The notes under the pieces are model-generated. The model ran no database searches. It was not told the origin of the DNA and saw nothing but the letters and a program-made list of their open reading frames with translations. The position numbers were made by a program, and so were the translations under genes. This document shows, in pieces, positions 25,500-34,065 of a DNA stretch of 64,000 bases (its first letter is position 1; every line of letters starts with the position of its first letter). Origin of the DNA: PALSA-1353 sp050012375 (GTDB lineage: Bacteria; Planctomycetota; Phycisphaerae; Tepidisphaerales; Tepidisphaeraceae); assembly GCA_050012375.1 (NCBI GenBank), contig JBEKHH010000001.1, positions 1-64,000 of the forward strand. Direction: 5' to 3'.

Positions 25500-25526
25500 C
25501 CCACGGAAGTTCTTCCGTGGGTTTTT
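25500..25526 (+). terminator. Rho-independent terminator between rpmA and obg
   Basis: CCCACGGAAG and CTTCCGTGGG form a perfect 10-bp stem with a TT loop, directly followed by five T. It ends 10 bp before the obg ATG, so it may act as an attenuator separating obg from rpmA. Confidence 0.88.
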
Positions 25527-25536
25527 GATTCCGCCC

Positions 25537-26586
25537 ATGTTCATCGATGAAGCCATCATTCAAGTGAAAGCCGGCGACGGCGGAGACGGCTGCGTCTCCT
25601 TCCGCCGCGAGAAATACGTCCCCAAGGGTGGTCCCGACGGCGGCGACGGCGGCGATGGCGGCAGCGTCATTCTCCTCGCCGATCCCAACAAGGATACCCT
25701 CCTCGATTTCTCAGGCCGGCATCATTGGAAAGCCGCCCGCGGCCAGGCCGGAATGGGCAAAAAAATGTCCGGTCTCAGCGGCGATGATCTGATCATTCGT
25801 GTCCCGCTGGGAACGCTCGTTTACGATGAAGAGCACAAGTTGCTCCTGGCCGATCTGGACGCGCCGGAAAAGCGGGTGGTCGTCGCCCGCAAAGGAAAAG
25901 GCGGCCGCGGCAATTGGCGCTTCAAATCCTCCACCAACCAGGCCCCGCGCTTCGCCGAGCCCGGCACCGAAGGCCAGCAGCGCCGTTTGCGCCTGGAATT
26001 GAAGCTCATCGCCGACGTCGGCCTCGTCGGAATGCCCAACGCCGGCAAGAGCACCCTGCTGCGATTGATCTCCGCCGCCAGGCCCAAGGTCGCCGAGTAT
26101 CCTTTCACAACCCTCGACCCCCAGCTCGGCATCGTGGAACTGGACGGCGACCGGCGAATCGTCGTCGCCGACATTCCCGGCTTGATCGAAGGCGCTCAGC
26201 ACGGCCGGGGCCTCGGCCACGCTTTTTTGCGACACATCGAACGCACCAAGATCATCGTGCACCTGTTGGATATGTATCCGATGGACGGCTCCGACCCGGC
26301 CGAGAACTATCGCAAGATTCGCCGCGAGTTGGAGGCGTTCAGTCCCGCCCTGGCCGAGAAACGGGAAATCATCGCCGCCAACAAAATGGACCTGGCCATC
26401 GACAACGACGCCATCGACCGGCTTCGCAATGAACTGAGCCCCAAGCGGATTTACGCCATCAGCGGCGTGAGCCGGCGAGGGGTGGAAGATTTGCTCTCCC
26501 TGCTTTGGAAGATCCTACAGGATATCAAGGCGGAGAAACCGTTGGGCCAGTTCGTGGAGGAATCGCCCCATGGCATGGCCGAATGA
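25537..26586 (+). CDS. obgE: GTPase Obg, ribosome assembly and stress factor
   Basis: Essential GTPase binding the large ribosomal subunit. The 349-residue protein has the glycine-rich Obg fold (about 1-155, KGGPDGGDGGDGGS) and the G domain (about 160-330) with G1 GMPNAGKSTLL, G2 YPFTTLDP, G3 DIPGLIEGA and G4 NKMD. No C-terminal OCT extension is present. ATG 25537 is preferred over the in-frame TTG 25525, which lies inside the terminator's T-run. The 3' end overlaps the next gene by 17 bp. Confidence 0.96.
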   Translation: MFIDEAIIQVKAGDGGDGCVSFRREKYVPKGGPDGGDGGDGGSVILLADPNKDTLLDFSGRHHWKAARGQAGMGKKMSGLSGDDLIIRVPLGTLVYDEEHKLLLADLDAPEKRVVVARKGKGGRGNWRFKSSTNQAPRFAEPGTEGQQRRLRLELKLIADVGLVGMPNAGKSTLLRLISAARPKVAEYPFTTLDPQLGIVELDGDRRIVVADIPGLIEGAQHGRGLGHAFLRHIERTKIIVHLLDMYPMDGSDPAENYRKIRRELEAFSPALAEKREIIAANKMDLAIDNDAIDRLRNELSPKRIYAISGVSRRGVEDLLSLLWKILQDIKAEKPLGQFVEESPHGMAE

Positions 26587-27142
26587 TCTACAAGTCGCAC
26601 TCAAGGAATGGGCGAGTGTTTGCGGCGCTCTGTCGCGTGGCCGACAAATCATTTTGCTTCGCAAGGGCGGCATTTACGAATCCGCAGGGGAATTCGAAAT
26701 CGAGCATCGCCACTTCCTCCTGTTCCCCACCTACCTGCATCAAAACGCCGCGATGCTCGAAAGCGACGAACGTGCGGGGCTGGCAAAGCTCGCGGCGGAA
26801 CCCGAGAAAATCGAGATTTCCCTCGCCGCCGCCATCACCGACATCGTTCCGATGACCCGTCGGGCGGCGATGGATGCCCTGGATGATGAGCACATCTGGA
26901 CGAGCCCTCTCATCGACATGCGGTTTAACTATCGGCCTGAAAATCCGCTTTATTTGCTGCTGGTGCGGGCCTATCGGCTTGGGCGGCCGGTCACCATCGA
27001 CAATTGCGCCGCCTATGCTTGCTGCAAAAGCTGGGTTCCGCTGGAGCAGGCCGTCGAAACTGCGGATGCCGCTGCGATCCTGGATGATGCCGAGTACACC
27101 CGGCGGAGAGACGCCATTTTGCGGCGGATCCCAACGGCCTAA
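26570..27142 (+). CDS. DUF1802 family protein
   Basis: A 190-residue protein starting MAWPNDLQVALKEWASVCGA. The opening LKEWA...L..G.Q..LLRKGGI, then FLLFPTYLHQ near residue 50, and C-terminal ENPLYLLLVRAYRL match DUF1802, which is found in bacteria and archaea with no known function; some suggest a nucleic-acid or restriction-type fold, which I cannot confirm. It overlaps obg by 17 bp in another frame, so it is translationally linked to obg. A TTTAGCG palindrome follows it. Confidence 0.85.
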   Translation: MAWPNDLQVALKEWASVCGALSRGRQIILLRKGGIYESAGEFEIEHRHFLLFPTYLHQNAAMLESDERAGLAKLAAEPEKIEISLAAAITDIVPMTRRAAMDALDDEHIWTSPLIDMRFNYRPENPLYLLLVRAYRLGRPVTIDNCAAYACCKSWVPLEQAVETADAAAILDDAEYTRRRDAILRRIPTA

Positions 27143-27177
27143 ATCAGGAACCATGATTCAGGGACAGTTCAAACATA

Positions 27178-27203
27178 TTTAGCGGCGGTGCGAAGCACCG
27201 CGG
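27178..27203. repeat. TTTAGC-palindrome, GCGGTGC hairpin
   Basis: TTTAGCG leads into GCGGTGC-GAA-GCACCGC, a compact seven-bp hairpin just after the DUF1802 gene. Same style as the family at 39195, with a different stem sequence. Confidence 0.6.
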
Positions 27204-27292
27204 GTTATGCCCATGTCCCGGAATCGCGGTCGCCTATTTAAACGCTTTCTCCTTTTTCCCCCCGCCTCTTTGATCTAAACTATTAGGCGGCC

Positions 27293-28375
27293 ATGCCATC
27301 AGAGCGATCCCAGACCGTCGTTTCCGGCACCGGACAAACGCGCGCCGGCGGAGCCCGCGAGCAATTCTCCGCCGAGGAGCTCGCCATCGTTCTCTCCCAA
27401 TTCGACATCGGCGTGATCGATTCCATCGTCGAATTCCCGCGCGGCTCGCGCAAAGCGCCAAAACTTCTCATCGTCAGCGAACAGGGCAAATTCCTTCTCA
27501 AACGCCGCGCACGCGGAAAGGATGATCCTTTCAAGGTCGCCTTCACCCATGCCCTCCAGCTTTATCTGGCCAGCAAGCAGTTTCCACTTCCGCATCTCAT
27601 CGGCACGCGCAAGGACAACAACTCCATGCTCCAATGGCGCAACGGCGTCTATGAGCTGTTCGAATACATCCCCGGCCAACCCTATCCCCAAACACTGGAA
27701 GCGACCTTCGACGCCGGCAGGATTCTGGCCCTGTATCACAAGCTACTGGAGGAATTCAAAAGCGAATGGCAACCGCCCAGCGGCAGCTATCACGCGGCGA
27801 CGGCCGTGGATTCGGGCCTCCGCACCATTTCCGCAGGTGTGCCCGATACCGACGAAAACCGCGAGGTCAATCAGTTGCTCGGCTTTCTGCTCTCCACCTA
27901 CCGGAAAAGCGCCGAGAAGGTGCAGTCGCTGGGGATCGATAACTGGCCCAAGCAGATCGTTCACGCCGACTGGCATCCGGGGAACATGCTTTTCCGCGAC
28001 AACCGCGTGGTTGCCGTCATCGATTACGACAGCGCCCGCCTTTTGCCGCGGATTATCGACGTCGCCAACGGCTCGCTCCAGTTCTCCATCATCGGCGGGG
28101 ATGATGATGTCTCGAAATGGCCGGATTATCTCGATGAATCCCGCTTCAAGCGCTTCTTGCGCGGATATGATGAGGTGATGCTTCTCTCCCAGGCGGAGAT
28201 TCGAACCATTCCGCTGCTGATGATGGAAGCCCTCATCGCCGAGGCGGTTTTTCCCATCGCCGCCACCGGCTCCTTCGGCAAAGTCGAGGGAATGCCGTTT
28301 TTGCAGATGGTGCAGCGCAAGGTCCTATGGATTCAGAAAAGCTACGACCGGCTCGTCGAGTTGGCCGATGGTTAA
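27293..28375 (+). CDS. Aminoglycoside phosphotransferase (APH)-fold kinase-like protein
   Basis: A 360-residue kinase-fold protein of the APH/CotS/RdoA superfamily. Visible motifs are the nucleotide-binding lysine region (GKFLLKRRARG), the catalytic loop HADWHPGNMLF and the metal-binding VIDYDSAR of the Brenner-type pattern. The substrate is unknown; APH relatives phosphorylate choline, homoserine, sugars or proteins. The C-terminal helices (about 250-355) form a cap typical of the fold. It starts with ATG 27293 and is followed 27 bp later by the PDZ gene. Confidence 0.85.
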   Translation: MPSERSQTVVSGTGQTRAGGAREQFSAEELAIVLSQFDIGVIDSIVEFPRGSRKAPKLLIVSEQGKFLLKRRARGKDDPFKVAFTHALQLYLASKQFPLPHLIGTRKDNNSMLQWRNGVYELFEYIPGQPYPQTLEATFDAGRILALYHKLLEEFKSEWQPPSGSYHAATAVDSGLRTISAGVPDTDENREVNQLLGFLLSTYRKSAEKVQSLGIDNWPKQIVHADWHPGNMLFRDNRVVAVIDYDSARLLPRIIDVANGSLQFSIIGGDDDVSKWPDYLDESRFKRFLRGYDEVMLLSQAEIRTIPLLMMEALIAEAVFPIAATGSFGKVEGMPFLQMVQRKVLWIQKSYDRLVELADG

Positions 28376-28402
28376 ACGCGGGTAAGCAAAAGCAGGTTTG
28401 TC

Positions 28403-29197
28403 TTGGCTGACAATGCGCGGAAATTTCTCTTCGCAGGCGCGATCCTGGCGGCGATTTTTTTGCCCCCGGGCGGTGCCGTTTCCATCGCTGTGGCGCAGCC
28501 GGTCGATTGGGCCGCGCCCGCAACCCAACCCGCGGTATCCCAGCCCCAACTCCAGCTCTGGGTTGCGCAGCTTGGCAGCGACGATCCCCAATCGCGCCGC
28601 GCCGCTCTCAGCGAGCTTATGGACCTCAGCAGCCACGACCTGCCCGCCCTTCGCGCCGCCGCCATCTCCCAACATCCGCTGCTTCCCGAGCAAATCGCCG
28701 CTATCCGCCAAGCCGTCACCCAGGTTTTCCTCGCCGGCCAGCCCTACACCTTCGCCACCGATCCGCACGAGGACGTAGGATTTCTCGGCCTGCAATGGCC
28801 ATTGGATGCCCCCAGCCAGCCTCCCGACGGCGTCCTCGTTTGGTCGCGAATCCCCGGCTTTGTCGCCTATCGCATGCTTCAGCCAGGAGACATTATCGTT
28901 AAGATCATCCGTCGGCCCGCCCTGCCGGATATCGAGCTGCATGACTTCGATCAGTTCACTAACCTGGTGCGACAAATGCACGCCGGCGATGTGCTTCGGT
29001 TGCAAATCCTTCGCTACGGCCGGCCGACCGATCTTTCCATCCGGCTCGACCATAAACCGCTGATTCTGGAACAGGACCCGGCCGGCGTGAAGAGGCAGCA
29101 GTGGCTCAACGCGCGAGCCCAAGCCGCCCAGGACTATTGGAACCACGAGTTCTCCCCCATCGATCCCGCTCAGGCAACATCTTCCACTCAGCCATGA
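28403..29197 (+). CDS. Exported PDZ-domain protein
   Basis: A 264-residue protein with an N-terminal hydrophobic segment (about 7-31, signal or anchor) and a PDZ-like domain (about 115-215: VGFLGLQWPL, then QPGDIIVKI and GDVLRLQILRYGRP). It has no protease domain; free PDZ proteins of this type often bind C-termini of envelope proteins. A helical linker with a HEAT-like SDDPQSRRAALSEL segment precedes the PDZ. The start is TTG 28403, the only good candidate, as the downstream ATG is out of frame. Its stop overlaps the next start (ATGA). Confidence 0.75.
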   Translation: MADNARKFLFAGAILAAIFLPPGGAVSIAVAQPVDWAAPATQPAVSQPQLQLWVAQLGSDDPQSRRAALSELMDLSSHDLPALRAAAISQHPLLPEQIAAIRQAVTQVFLAGQPYTFATDPHEDVGFLGLQWPLDAPSQPPDGVLVWSRIPGFVAYRMLQPGDIIVKIIRRPALPDIELHDFDQFTNLVRQMHAGDVLRLQILRYGRPTDLSIRLDHKPLILEQDPAGVKRQQWLNARAQAAQDYWNHEFSPIDPAQATSSTQP

Positions 29198-30201
29198 CCG
29201 ATCCCTATCGTCGGATTCTCGACTGTCTATCCGCCTGCCGGAAGGTGCTGATCACCACCCACGCGCGTCCCGATGGCGATGCCCTCGGCACCGCCGCGGC
29301 GATGGCCCTGGCCCTTCGCCGACAGAAGATCGACAGCCATGTCCTGCTGTTCAATCCCCTTCCGCGCAAATACGCGTTTTTGTTCGGCGAGAACAACATC
29401 GCCTATCACGATGTCGAAGCGGGCTGGCCGAAATCTTATTCGCTCGATGCCTTCGATGCCCTGCTGGTGGTGGATACGGGGACCTGGTCGCAATTGCCCG
29501 GCTTGCGCGAGCAGATCGACGGCTGGAAGCGCCCGCGACTGGTGCTCGATCATCATCTCACCCAGGAAGATTGGGCGGATGTGAAGCTGATCGACACCGA
29601 AGCCGCCGCCGCCGGCGAAATCGCCGCCGCGCTCCTGGCCCGCTGGAAAATCCCCATGGACAAATCGATCGCCACGGCCCTGTTCGTCGCCATCGCCAGC
29701 GACACCGGCTGGTTCCAGTTCAGCAACACGCGTCCCGCCACGCTGCGCCTGGCGGCCGATCTCATGGAGGCGGGCGTGGACACCGACAGCATGTATCAGC
29801 ATTTGTACCAAAACGAGCGCGCCGAGCGCGTCGCCCTGCAAACGCGGACACAGGATTCGCTGGAGCTGCTCGAAGATGGCCGCCTCGCGGTCATGCGCGT
29901 GCGCAAAACAGATTTCGACCAAACCGGCGCCAAGTCCGAGGACACGGAAAACCTGATCAACATCCCCTTGCAGATTCGGACGGTGGAGGTGTCGATATTG
30001 ATGATCGAGCCGCCGGACGATTCCCCGATTCGCGTGAGCCTGCGGAGCAAGGGTCAGGTGGACGTAGCAAGATTCGCCGAGCAATTCGGCGGCGGCGGCC
30101 ACGCCCGCGCGGCGGGCCTGAAAATCCCCGGCCCGCTCCAGGAAGTCCATGATCGTGTCGTAACCGTAATGGCGAAGGCGATGGCCGCGAACCCGGATTG
30201 A
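29194..30201 (+). CDS. DHH-family phosphoesterase, NrnA-like (nanoRNase / pAp phosphatase)
   Basis: Degrades short oligoribonucleotides or 3'-phosphoadenosine 5'-phosphate. The 335-residue protein has the DHH domain (about 1-190) with all metal motifs: HARPDGDALG, VVDTG, LDHH and ASDTGWF; the DHHA1 domain (about 230-330) ends in EQFGGGGHARAAG. The start ATG 29194 overlaps the stop of the PDZ gene. Its final codons overlap the -35 box of the toxin-antitoxin promoter. Cytoplasmic by inference. Confidence 0.93.
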   Translation: MTDPYRRILDCLSACRKVLITTHARPDGDALGTAAAMALALRRQKIDSHVLLFNPLPRKYAFLFGENNIAYHDVEAGWPKSYSLDAFDALLVVDTGTWSQLPGLREQIDGWKRPRLVLDHHLTQEDWADVKLIDTEAAAAGEIAAALLARWKIPMDKSIATALFVAIASDTGWFQFSNTRPATLRLAADLMEAGVDTDSMYQHLYQNERAERVALQTRTQDSLELLEDGRLAVMRVRKTDFDQTGAKSEDTENLINIPLQIRTVEVSILMIEPPDDSPIRVSLRSKGQVDVARFAEQFGGGGHARAAGLKIPGPLQEVHDRVVTVMAKAMAANPD

Positions 30202-30236
30202 CAAATCCGCGGCCAAAGGTTATCATTGTAGATAAC
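30198..30236 (+). promoter_or_regulatory. Sigma-70-type promoter with overlapping inverted-repeat operator
   Basis: TTGACA (30198-30203) and TATCAT (30221-30226) are spaced by exactly 17 bp. An inverted repeat GTTATC-N6-GATAAC (30219-30236) covers the -10 element. It lies 14 bp upstream of the toxin-like gene, so the XRE protein could shut its own promoter. Confidence 0.75.
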
Positions 30237-30249
30237 ACCGGGGCGGGAT

Positions 30250-30498
30250 ATGCCGCATCTTGAGGTGATCTGGATCGACGGCCCCGGCGGGAATGTCCGT
30301 CACCTTGCCGAGCACGGCGTGACTCGCGAGGAAGCCAGGGACGTGCTGACCGATCCGACCGCCACGGACGTCAGCCGACGCACGGGTCGTCCGATCGCCT
30401 TCGGTTTCACCCGTTCGGGCCGGAAACTGGCCGTCATTTACGAGCGCGTTGACCGGATAACCGTATATCCGATCACGGCGTTCGACGTGGAGGATTAA
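30250..30498 (+). CDS. Putative toxin, BrnT/DUF4258-like
   Basis: An 82-residue protein with the pattern N-x2-HLAEHGVTREEARDVL, then FGFTRSGRKLAVIYE and a final VYPITAFDVED, close in layout to BrnT and DUF4258 proteins (small RelE-like fold, mRNA interferase toxins). No catalytic residue can be assigned for certain. A self-overlapping promoter-operator precedes it and the XRE gene begins 2 bp after it, the arrangement of a toxin-first type II system such as HigBA or BrnTA. BrnA antitoxins are usually ribbon-helix-helix, so the pairing with XRE is unusual. Confidence 0.7.
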   Translation: MPHLEVIWIDGPGGNVRHLAEHGVTREEARDVLTDPTATDVSRRTGRPIAFGFTRSGRKLAVIYERVDRITVYPITAFDVED

Positions 30499-30500
30499 CT

Positions 30501-30854
30501 ATGCCTGCCATTCGCCGCTCAAAAAAGAAACTCAGTCCCAGGCGGATCAAAGCCCTGGCGGCACTCGCGCGCAAGATCGACGCCGAGGAGACCGCGGCCA
30601 TTCGAGCGCAGGCCCATGAGATATTCGATCGCCACCGATGGCTCCGAGCCGTCGTCGACTCGCTGAAGATTCAGCGCCAAAGGCGCGGCTTGAGCCTAGC
30701 GGGGGTTGCGCGGCTCACGGGCATCGCCAAGCCCAATCTCAGTCGGCTGGAGAACAACACCCATTCGATGCCGACGTTGGACACCCTGGAGCGTTACGCC
30801 CGCGCCGTGGGCATGACTCTGCGCCTCGAACTGGTGGACGCGAGCGCGGCCTGA
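30501..30854 (+). CDS. XRE-family HTH protein, putative antitoxin
   Basis: A 117-residue protein: a basic N-terminus (RRSKKKLSPRRIKALAALAR), a helical stretch, and a Cro/C1-type HTH at about 55-110 (RRGLSLAGVARLTGIAKPNL, then SRLENNTHSMPTLDTLERYA). Start ATG 30501 is 2 bp after the toxin stop, so translation is likely coupled. The N-terminal extension of about 50 residues may be the toxin-neutralising part. It probably binds the GTTATC repeat at 30219. A perfect 28-bp palindrome follows it. Confidence 0.82.
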   Translation: MPAIRRSKKKLSPRRIKALAALARKIDAEETAAIRAQAHEIFDRHRWLRAVVDSLKIQRQRRGLSLAGVARLTGIAKPNLSRLENNTHSMPTLDTLERYARAVGMTLRLELVDASAA

Positions 30855-30870
30855 ATGCCTGAATGAGATT

Positions 30871-30940
30871 GGTAGGGTGGGCGTACTCGCCCACCATTGT
30901 TGACCGCTACCAAATGGTGGGCGAGTACGCCCACCCTACC
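30871..30940. repeat. Perfect 28-bp inverted repeat
   Basis: Arms of 28 nt beginning GGTAGGGTGGGCGTACTC are exact inverted copies around a 14-nt loop. The type is widespread in planctomycete and cyanobacterial intergenes; it could be a MITE or REP element, or serve as terminator for the antitoxin gene. Confidence 0.92.
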
Positions 30941-31085
30941 CGGCTGCCCGGAATGCGGAACAATTCCGCTGAAAAAGATTTAATTGTTCAAACCGCATCA
31001 CTACCCGCAAACCCCCAAAATTGACCAATTTTGTCAGATCGCTACAATATCCCGTTGCGCGGCCCACTTTGGCGGAACGAGAACT

Positions 31086-32342
31086 ATGGCGAGAGTCGCA
31101 CTTGAAAGAGTAACCAAAATCTTCCCCGGCGGCGTTAAGGCCGTCGATTCCATCGACCTTCACATCGCCGATCGCGAATTCGTCGTCCTCGTCGGTCCCT
31201 CCGGATGCGGCAAAACCACCACCCTGCGCATGGTGGCCGGTCTCGAGGAAATCACCGAGGGAATCATCAAAATCGGCGAACGCGTCGTCAACGATGTACC
31301 CCCCAAGAGCCGCGACATCGCCATGGTCTTCCAGAACTACGCCCTTTATCCCCACATGACGGTTTACAAGAACATGGCCTTCGGCCTGAAACTTCGCGGC
31401 ATGCCCAGGGCGGAGATCAACAAACGCGTTGCCGACGCCGCCAAGATCCTTGAAATCGAACACCTGATGAATCGCAAGCCCAAGGAACTTTCCGGCGGCC
31501 AGCGCCAGCGGGTTGCGGTGGGGCGGGCCATCGTTCGCGAGCCCTCGGCCTTTTTGTTCGACGAGCCCCTGTCCAATCTCGATGCAAAACTTCGCGTGAC
31601 CACCCGAGCCGAACTCAAGCGCCTCCATCAGCGTCTCCGCACCACCACGATTTATGTCACCCACGACCAGGAAGAGGCGATGACCCTCGGCGACCGAATC
31701 GTGGTCATGAAAGATGGCGTCATTCAGCAGGCCGATACCCCGCTGCGTACCTATAATCGCCCTGTCAACCGTTTCGTGGCCGGTTTTATCGGAATGCCCC
31801 CCATGAATTTCTTCAACGGGGCGATCCGTAACGCCGATGGCCGGCTAAGCTTCGAGGAAGGCAGGCTCGAGGGAGTCCCCTTGGGGCACAGGGCATCGCT
31901 TCCGAGCAACGGAATGTCGCCCGATGCGCCGGTTGGGATGTCCGGCGAGTTGACCTTGCCCGGCAACGGGTTTACGCTTGGGTTGGACCAGTTATCCGCG
32001 GGGGCGAAGGATCGCCTCGCCGCCCGTGTCGGCGCTCATGCCGTCCTGGGCATTCGCCCGGAGCATTTGCATTTGCGCCCGGTTGAAGGTTCGGCTGCGA
32101 TCAAGGTTCGTTTGAACGTGATCGAGCCGCTGGGAAGCCATATGGACGTTTATATGAGCACCTCTCTGCACGACTACGTGGTTGGGCGTTTGGAAGCCCA
32201 GACAGGCGTGCAGGTGGGAGCGGAGGCGACCATTTACGTCGATCTTCGCAAGGCTCACTTTTTTGAACCCGGAGAAACCGGGATGAACCTGAGCCTGGAG
32301 ACATCGTCTCCTACTAACGAGCCTGCCCATGCACTTGCTTAA
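31086..32342 (+). CDS. ugpC: ABC transporter ATP-binding protein, MalK/UgpC type
   Basis: ATPase of a carbohydrate importer (CUT1 family), 418 residues. The nucleotide-binding domain (about 1-235) has Walker A GPSGCGKTT, Q-loop MVFQNYALYPHMT, signature LSGGQRQRVAVGRA, Walker B FLFDEPLSNLD and the H-loop VTHDQEEA. A C-terminal TOBE domain (about 240-410) begins at the FVAGFIGMPPMNFF motif, typical of MalK/UgpC. No permease or binding protein genes adjoin it, so it may serve several transporters. ATG 31086 gives the family start MARVALERVTK. The stop lies in a small inverted repeat. Confidence 0.93.
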   Translation: MARVALERVTKIFPGGVKAVDSIDLHIADREFVVLVGPSGCGKTTTLRMVAGLEEITEGIIKIGERVVNDVPPKSRDIAMVFQNYALYPHMTVYKNMAFGLKLRGMPRAEINKRVADAAKILEIEHLMNRKPKELSGGQRQRVAVGRAIVREPSAFLFDEPLSNLDAKLRVTTRAELKRLHQRLRTTTIYVTHDQEEAMTLGDRIVVMKDGVIQQADTPLRTYNRPVNRFVAGFIGMPPMNFFNGAIRNADGRLSFEEGRLEGVPLGHRASLPSNGMSPDAPVGMSGELTLPGNGFTLGLDQLSAGAKDRLAARVGAHAVLGIRPEHLHLRPVEGSAAIKVRLNVIEPLGSHMDVYMSTSLHDYVVGRLEAQTGVQVGAEATIYVDLRKAHFFEPGETGMNLSLETSSPTNEPAHALA

Positions 32343-32352
32343 GCAAATGCAT
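32327..32352. repeat. Inverted repeat spanning the stop codon of the ATPase gene
   Basis: CATGCACTTGCTT and AAGCAAATGCATG pair at 12 of 13 positions around the TAA stop codon. No T-run follows, so it is probably not an intrinsic terminator on its own. Confidence 0.55.
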
Positions 32353-32442
32353 GGACCGAGCCCGTCGGCTTTTAAGCCGCCGACCCGAAGTGGCGCGGGC
32401 TAGCGGCTGGTGCTTTCGCACTGTAAGTCGTCTTCAGGCTGA

Positions 32443-32473
32443 GGGCCGCCAGATTTTGGCCGGCCTTTTTTAT
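32443..32473 (+). terminator. Rho-independent terminator in the nusA leader
   Basis: GGCCGCC and GGCCGGCC pair with a one-base bulge across the AGATTTT loop, followed by a run of six T. It ends about 30 bp before the nusA ATG. It either terminates the upstream ATPase transcript or works as an attenuator for nusA. Confidence 0.7.
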
Positions 32474-32502
32474 TTGGCGGCGGATTTTCAAGAGCGCAAA
32501 AC

Positions 32503-34020
32503 ATGAACTCGCAGGAACTGATACGAATCGTGGACGGCATCGCTCGCGACAAGAACATCGAGCGCGACCAGATCTACAACGACATCGAGCAGGCGGTCGC
32601 CTCCGGCCTCCGCAAGCAATTCAACACCGAAGAAGCCAGCGAGTTCGTCGTCAAGGTGGATCGCGCTTCCGGCGCAATCACCGCCGCCCGCCTGGGAGTC
32701 GAAGTGCCCCTGTCCGTCGTCGGCCGCATCGGCGCACAAACCGTCAAGCAGGTCATGATCCAGCTCATCCGCCAGGATGAGCGCGGCAGCATCTACGAGG
32801 AATACAAGGACCGCGTCGGCACGATCATCACCGGCACCGTCGCCCGCTTCGAACGCGACACCATGATCGTCACTCTCCTCCGCAACATCGAGGGAATCAT
32901 GCCGCGCAGCGAGCAGATCCCCGGCGAGGTCCATCAGGTCGGCGAGCGCGTGCAGGGCCTGATCCTGGAAGTCCGCGACACGCCCAGCGCCGTGAAGATC
33001 ATCCTCAGCCGCAGCCATCCCGAATTGATCCGCCGCCTCTTCGAGCGCGAAGTCCCCGAAGTCGGCGAGCGCACCATTGAGATCAAAGCCCTGGCTCGCG
33101 AGCCCGGTCACCGAACCAAGATCGCCGTCAGCTCCATCGATTCCAAGGTGGACGCCGTCGGGGCCTGCGTCGGCGTGCGCGGCAGCCGCATCAAGAACAT
33201 CGTGGATGAACTCGGCGGCGAGAAGATCGACATCGTGCGCTGGAACGAATCCAGCCAGATCCTCATCAGCAACGCGCTCAAGCCCGCCGAAGTCGCGGAA
33301 GTCGCCCTCTGCTTTGAACTCGGCCGCGCCACCGTCGTCGTCAACGAGGACCAGCTTTCGCTGGCGATCGGCAAGCGCGGCCAGAACGTTCGCCTCGCGG
33401 CGCGACTCACCGGGTGGGATATCGACATCCTCACCCCCACCGAATTCCAGAAGGGCGTCCAACGCGTCGATTCAACCCTCAAGAGCATCGAGGGAATCAC
33501 CAAGGAAATGATCGACAAGGTCATCGTCCTCGGCCTGATCGACGTCCGCGATCTGGAAGAAGTGGGAATCGGGCCGTTGATGGAAGAGCTTTCCCTGAAC
33601 GAGGAGACCGCTCAGAAGGTGGTCGAGCGATGCGCCGCCGAGGCCAAGATCGTCGCCGTCGAGCAGGAAGCCAAGAAGATCGCCGATGCCTCGGCCAAGG
33701 CCGCCGCCGCCGCCAGCCAGGCCGCCGACAAGGCCGCCCTGCTGGCCCTCGGCGAACCGGCTTCCCCGGACGAGGCAAAAATGCCCGGCACTCTGGAATC
33801 CGCCTCCGGCGGGGCCCCGGAAGTCATCGTCCACCAGGAAACCATTACCACCGCCCAAGGCGAAGATCTCAGTCCCGAGGAGCAGGCCATCCATGGCATC
33901 GCCGAATCCACCGACGTCGCTGCCGACAAGATGGTGGCCCCCGATGAAGACGACGATCACTCCGCGGCGCTGGCCGAGGGACGCGAGCCGCCCCCTGCAA
34001 ATGCAGATGACGCCAAGTGA
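32503..34020 (+). CDS. nusA: Transcription termination/antitermination protein NusA
   Basis: RNA-polymerase-binding elongation factor. The 505-residue order is the normal one: an N-terminal RNAP-binding domain (about 1-125), an S1 domain (about 130-195), two KH domains (about 200-340, KH motifs GVRGSRIKNIVDEL and IGKRGQNVRLAARL), then a C-terminal helix-hairpin-helix-like segment (about 360-400) and a low-complexity, acidic tail (about 400-505) rich in Ala/Glu/Asp. Usually rimP precedes nusA; here an ABC ATPase and a terminator do. infB follows after 45 bp. Confidence 0.96.
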   Translation: MNSQELIRIVDGIARDKNIERDQIYNDIEQAVASGLRKQFNTEEASEFVVKVDRASGAITAARLGVEVPLSVVGRIGAQTVKQVMIQLIRQDERGSIYEEYKDRVGTIITGTVARFERDTMIVTLLRNIEGIMPRSEQIPGEVHQVGERVQGLILEVRDTPSAVKIILSRSHPELIRRLFEREVPEVGERTIEIKALAREPGHRTKIAVSSIDSKVDAVGACVGVRGSRIKNIVDELGGEKIDIVRWNESSQILISNALKPAEVAEVALCFELGRATVVVNEDQLSLAIGKRGQNVRLAARLTGWDIDILTPTEFQKGVQRVDSTLKSIEGITKEMIDKVIVLGLIDVRDLEEVGIGPLMEELSLNEETAQKVVERCAAEAKIVAVEQEAKKIADASAKAAAAASQAADKAALLALGEPASPDEAKMPGTLESASGGAPEVIVHQETITTAQGEDLSPEEQAIHGIAESTDVAADKMVAPDEDDDHSAALAEGREPPPANADDAK

Positions 34021-34065
34021 TCGTCGCAAAGAGGAATCGAGTTCGAGATTTTTTGGAGTTTTGTT

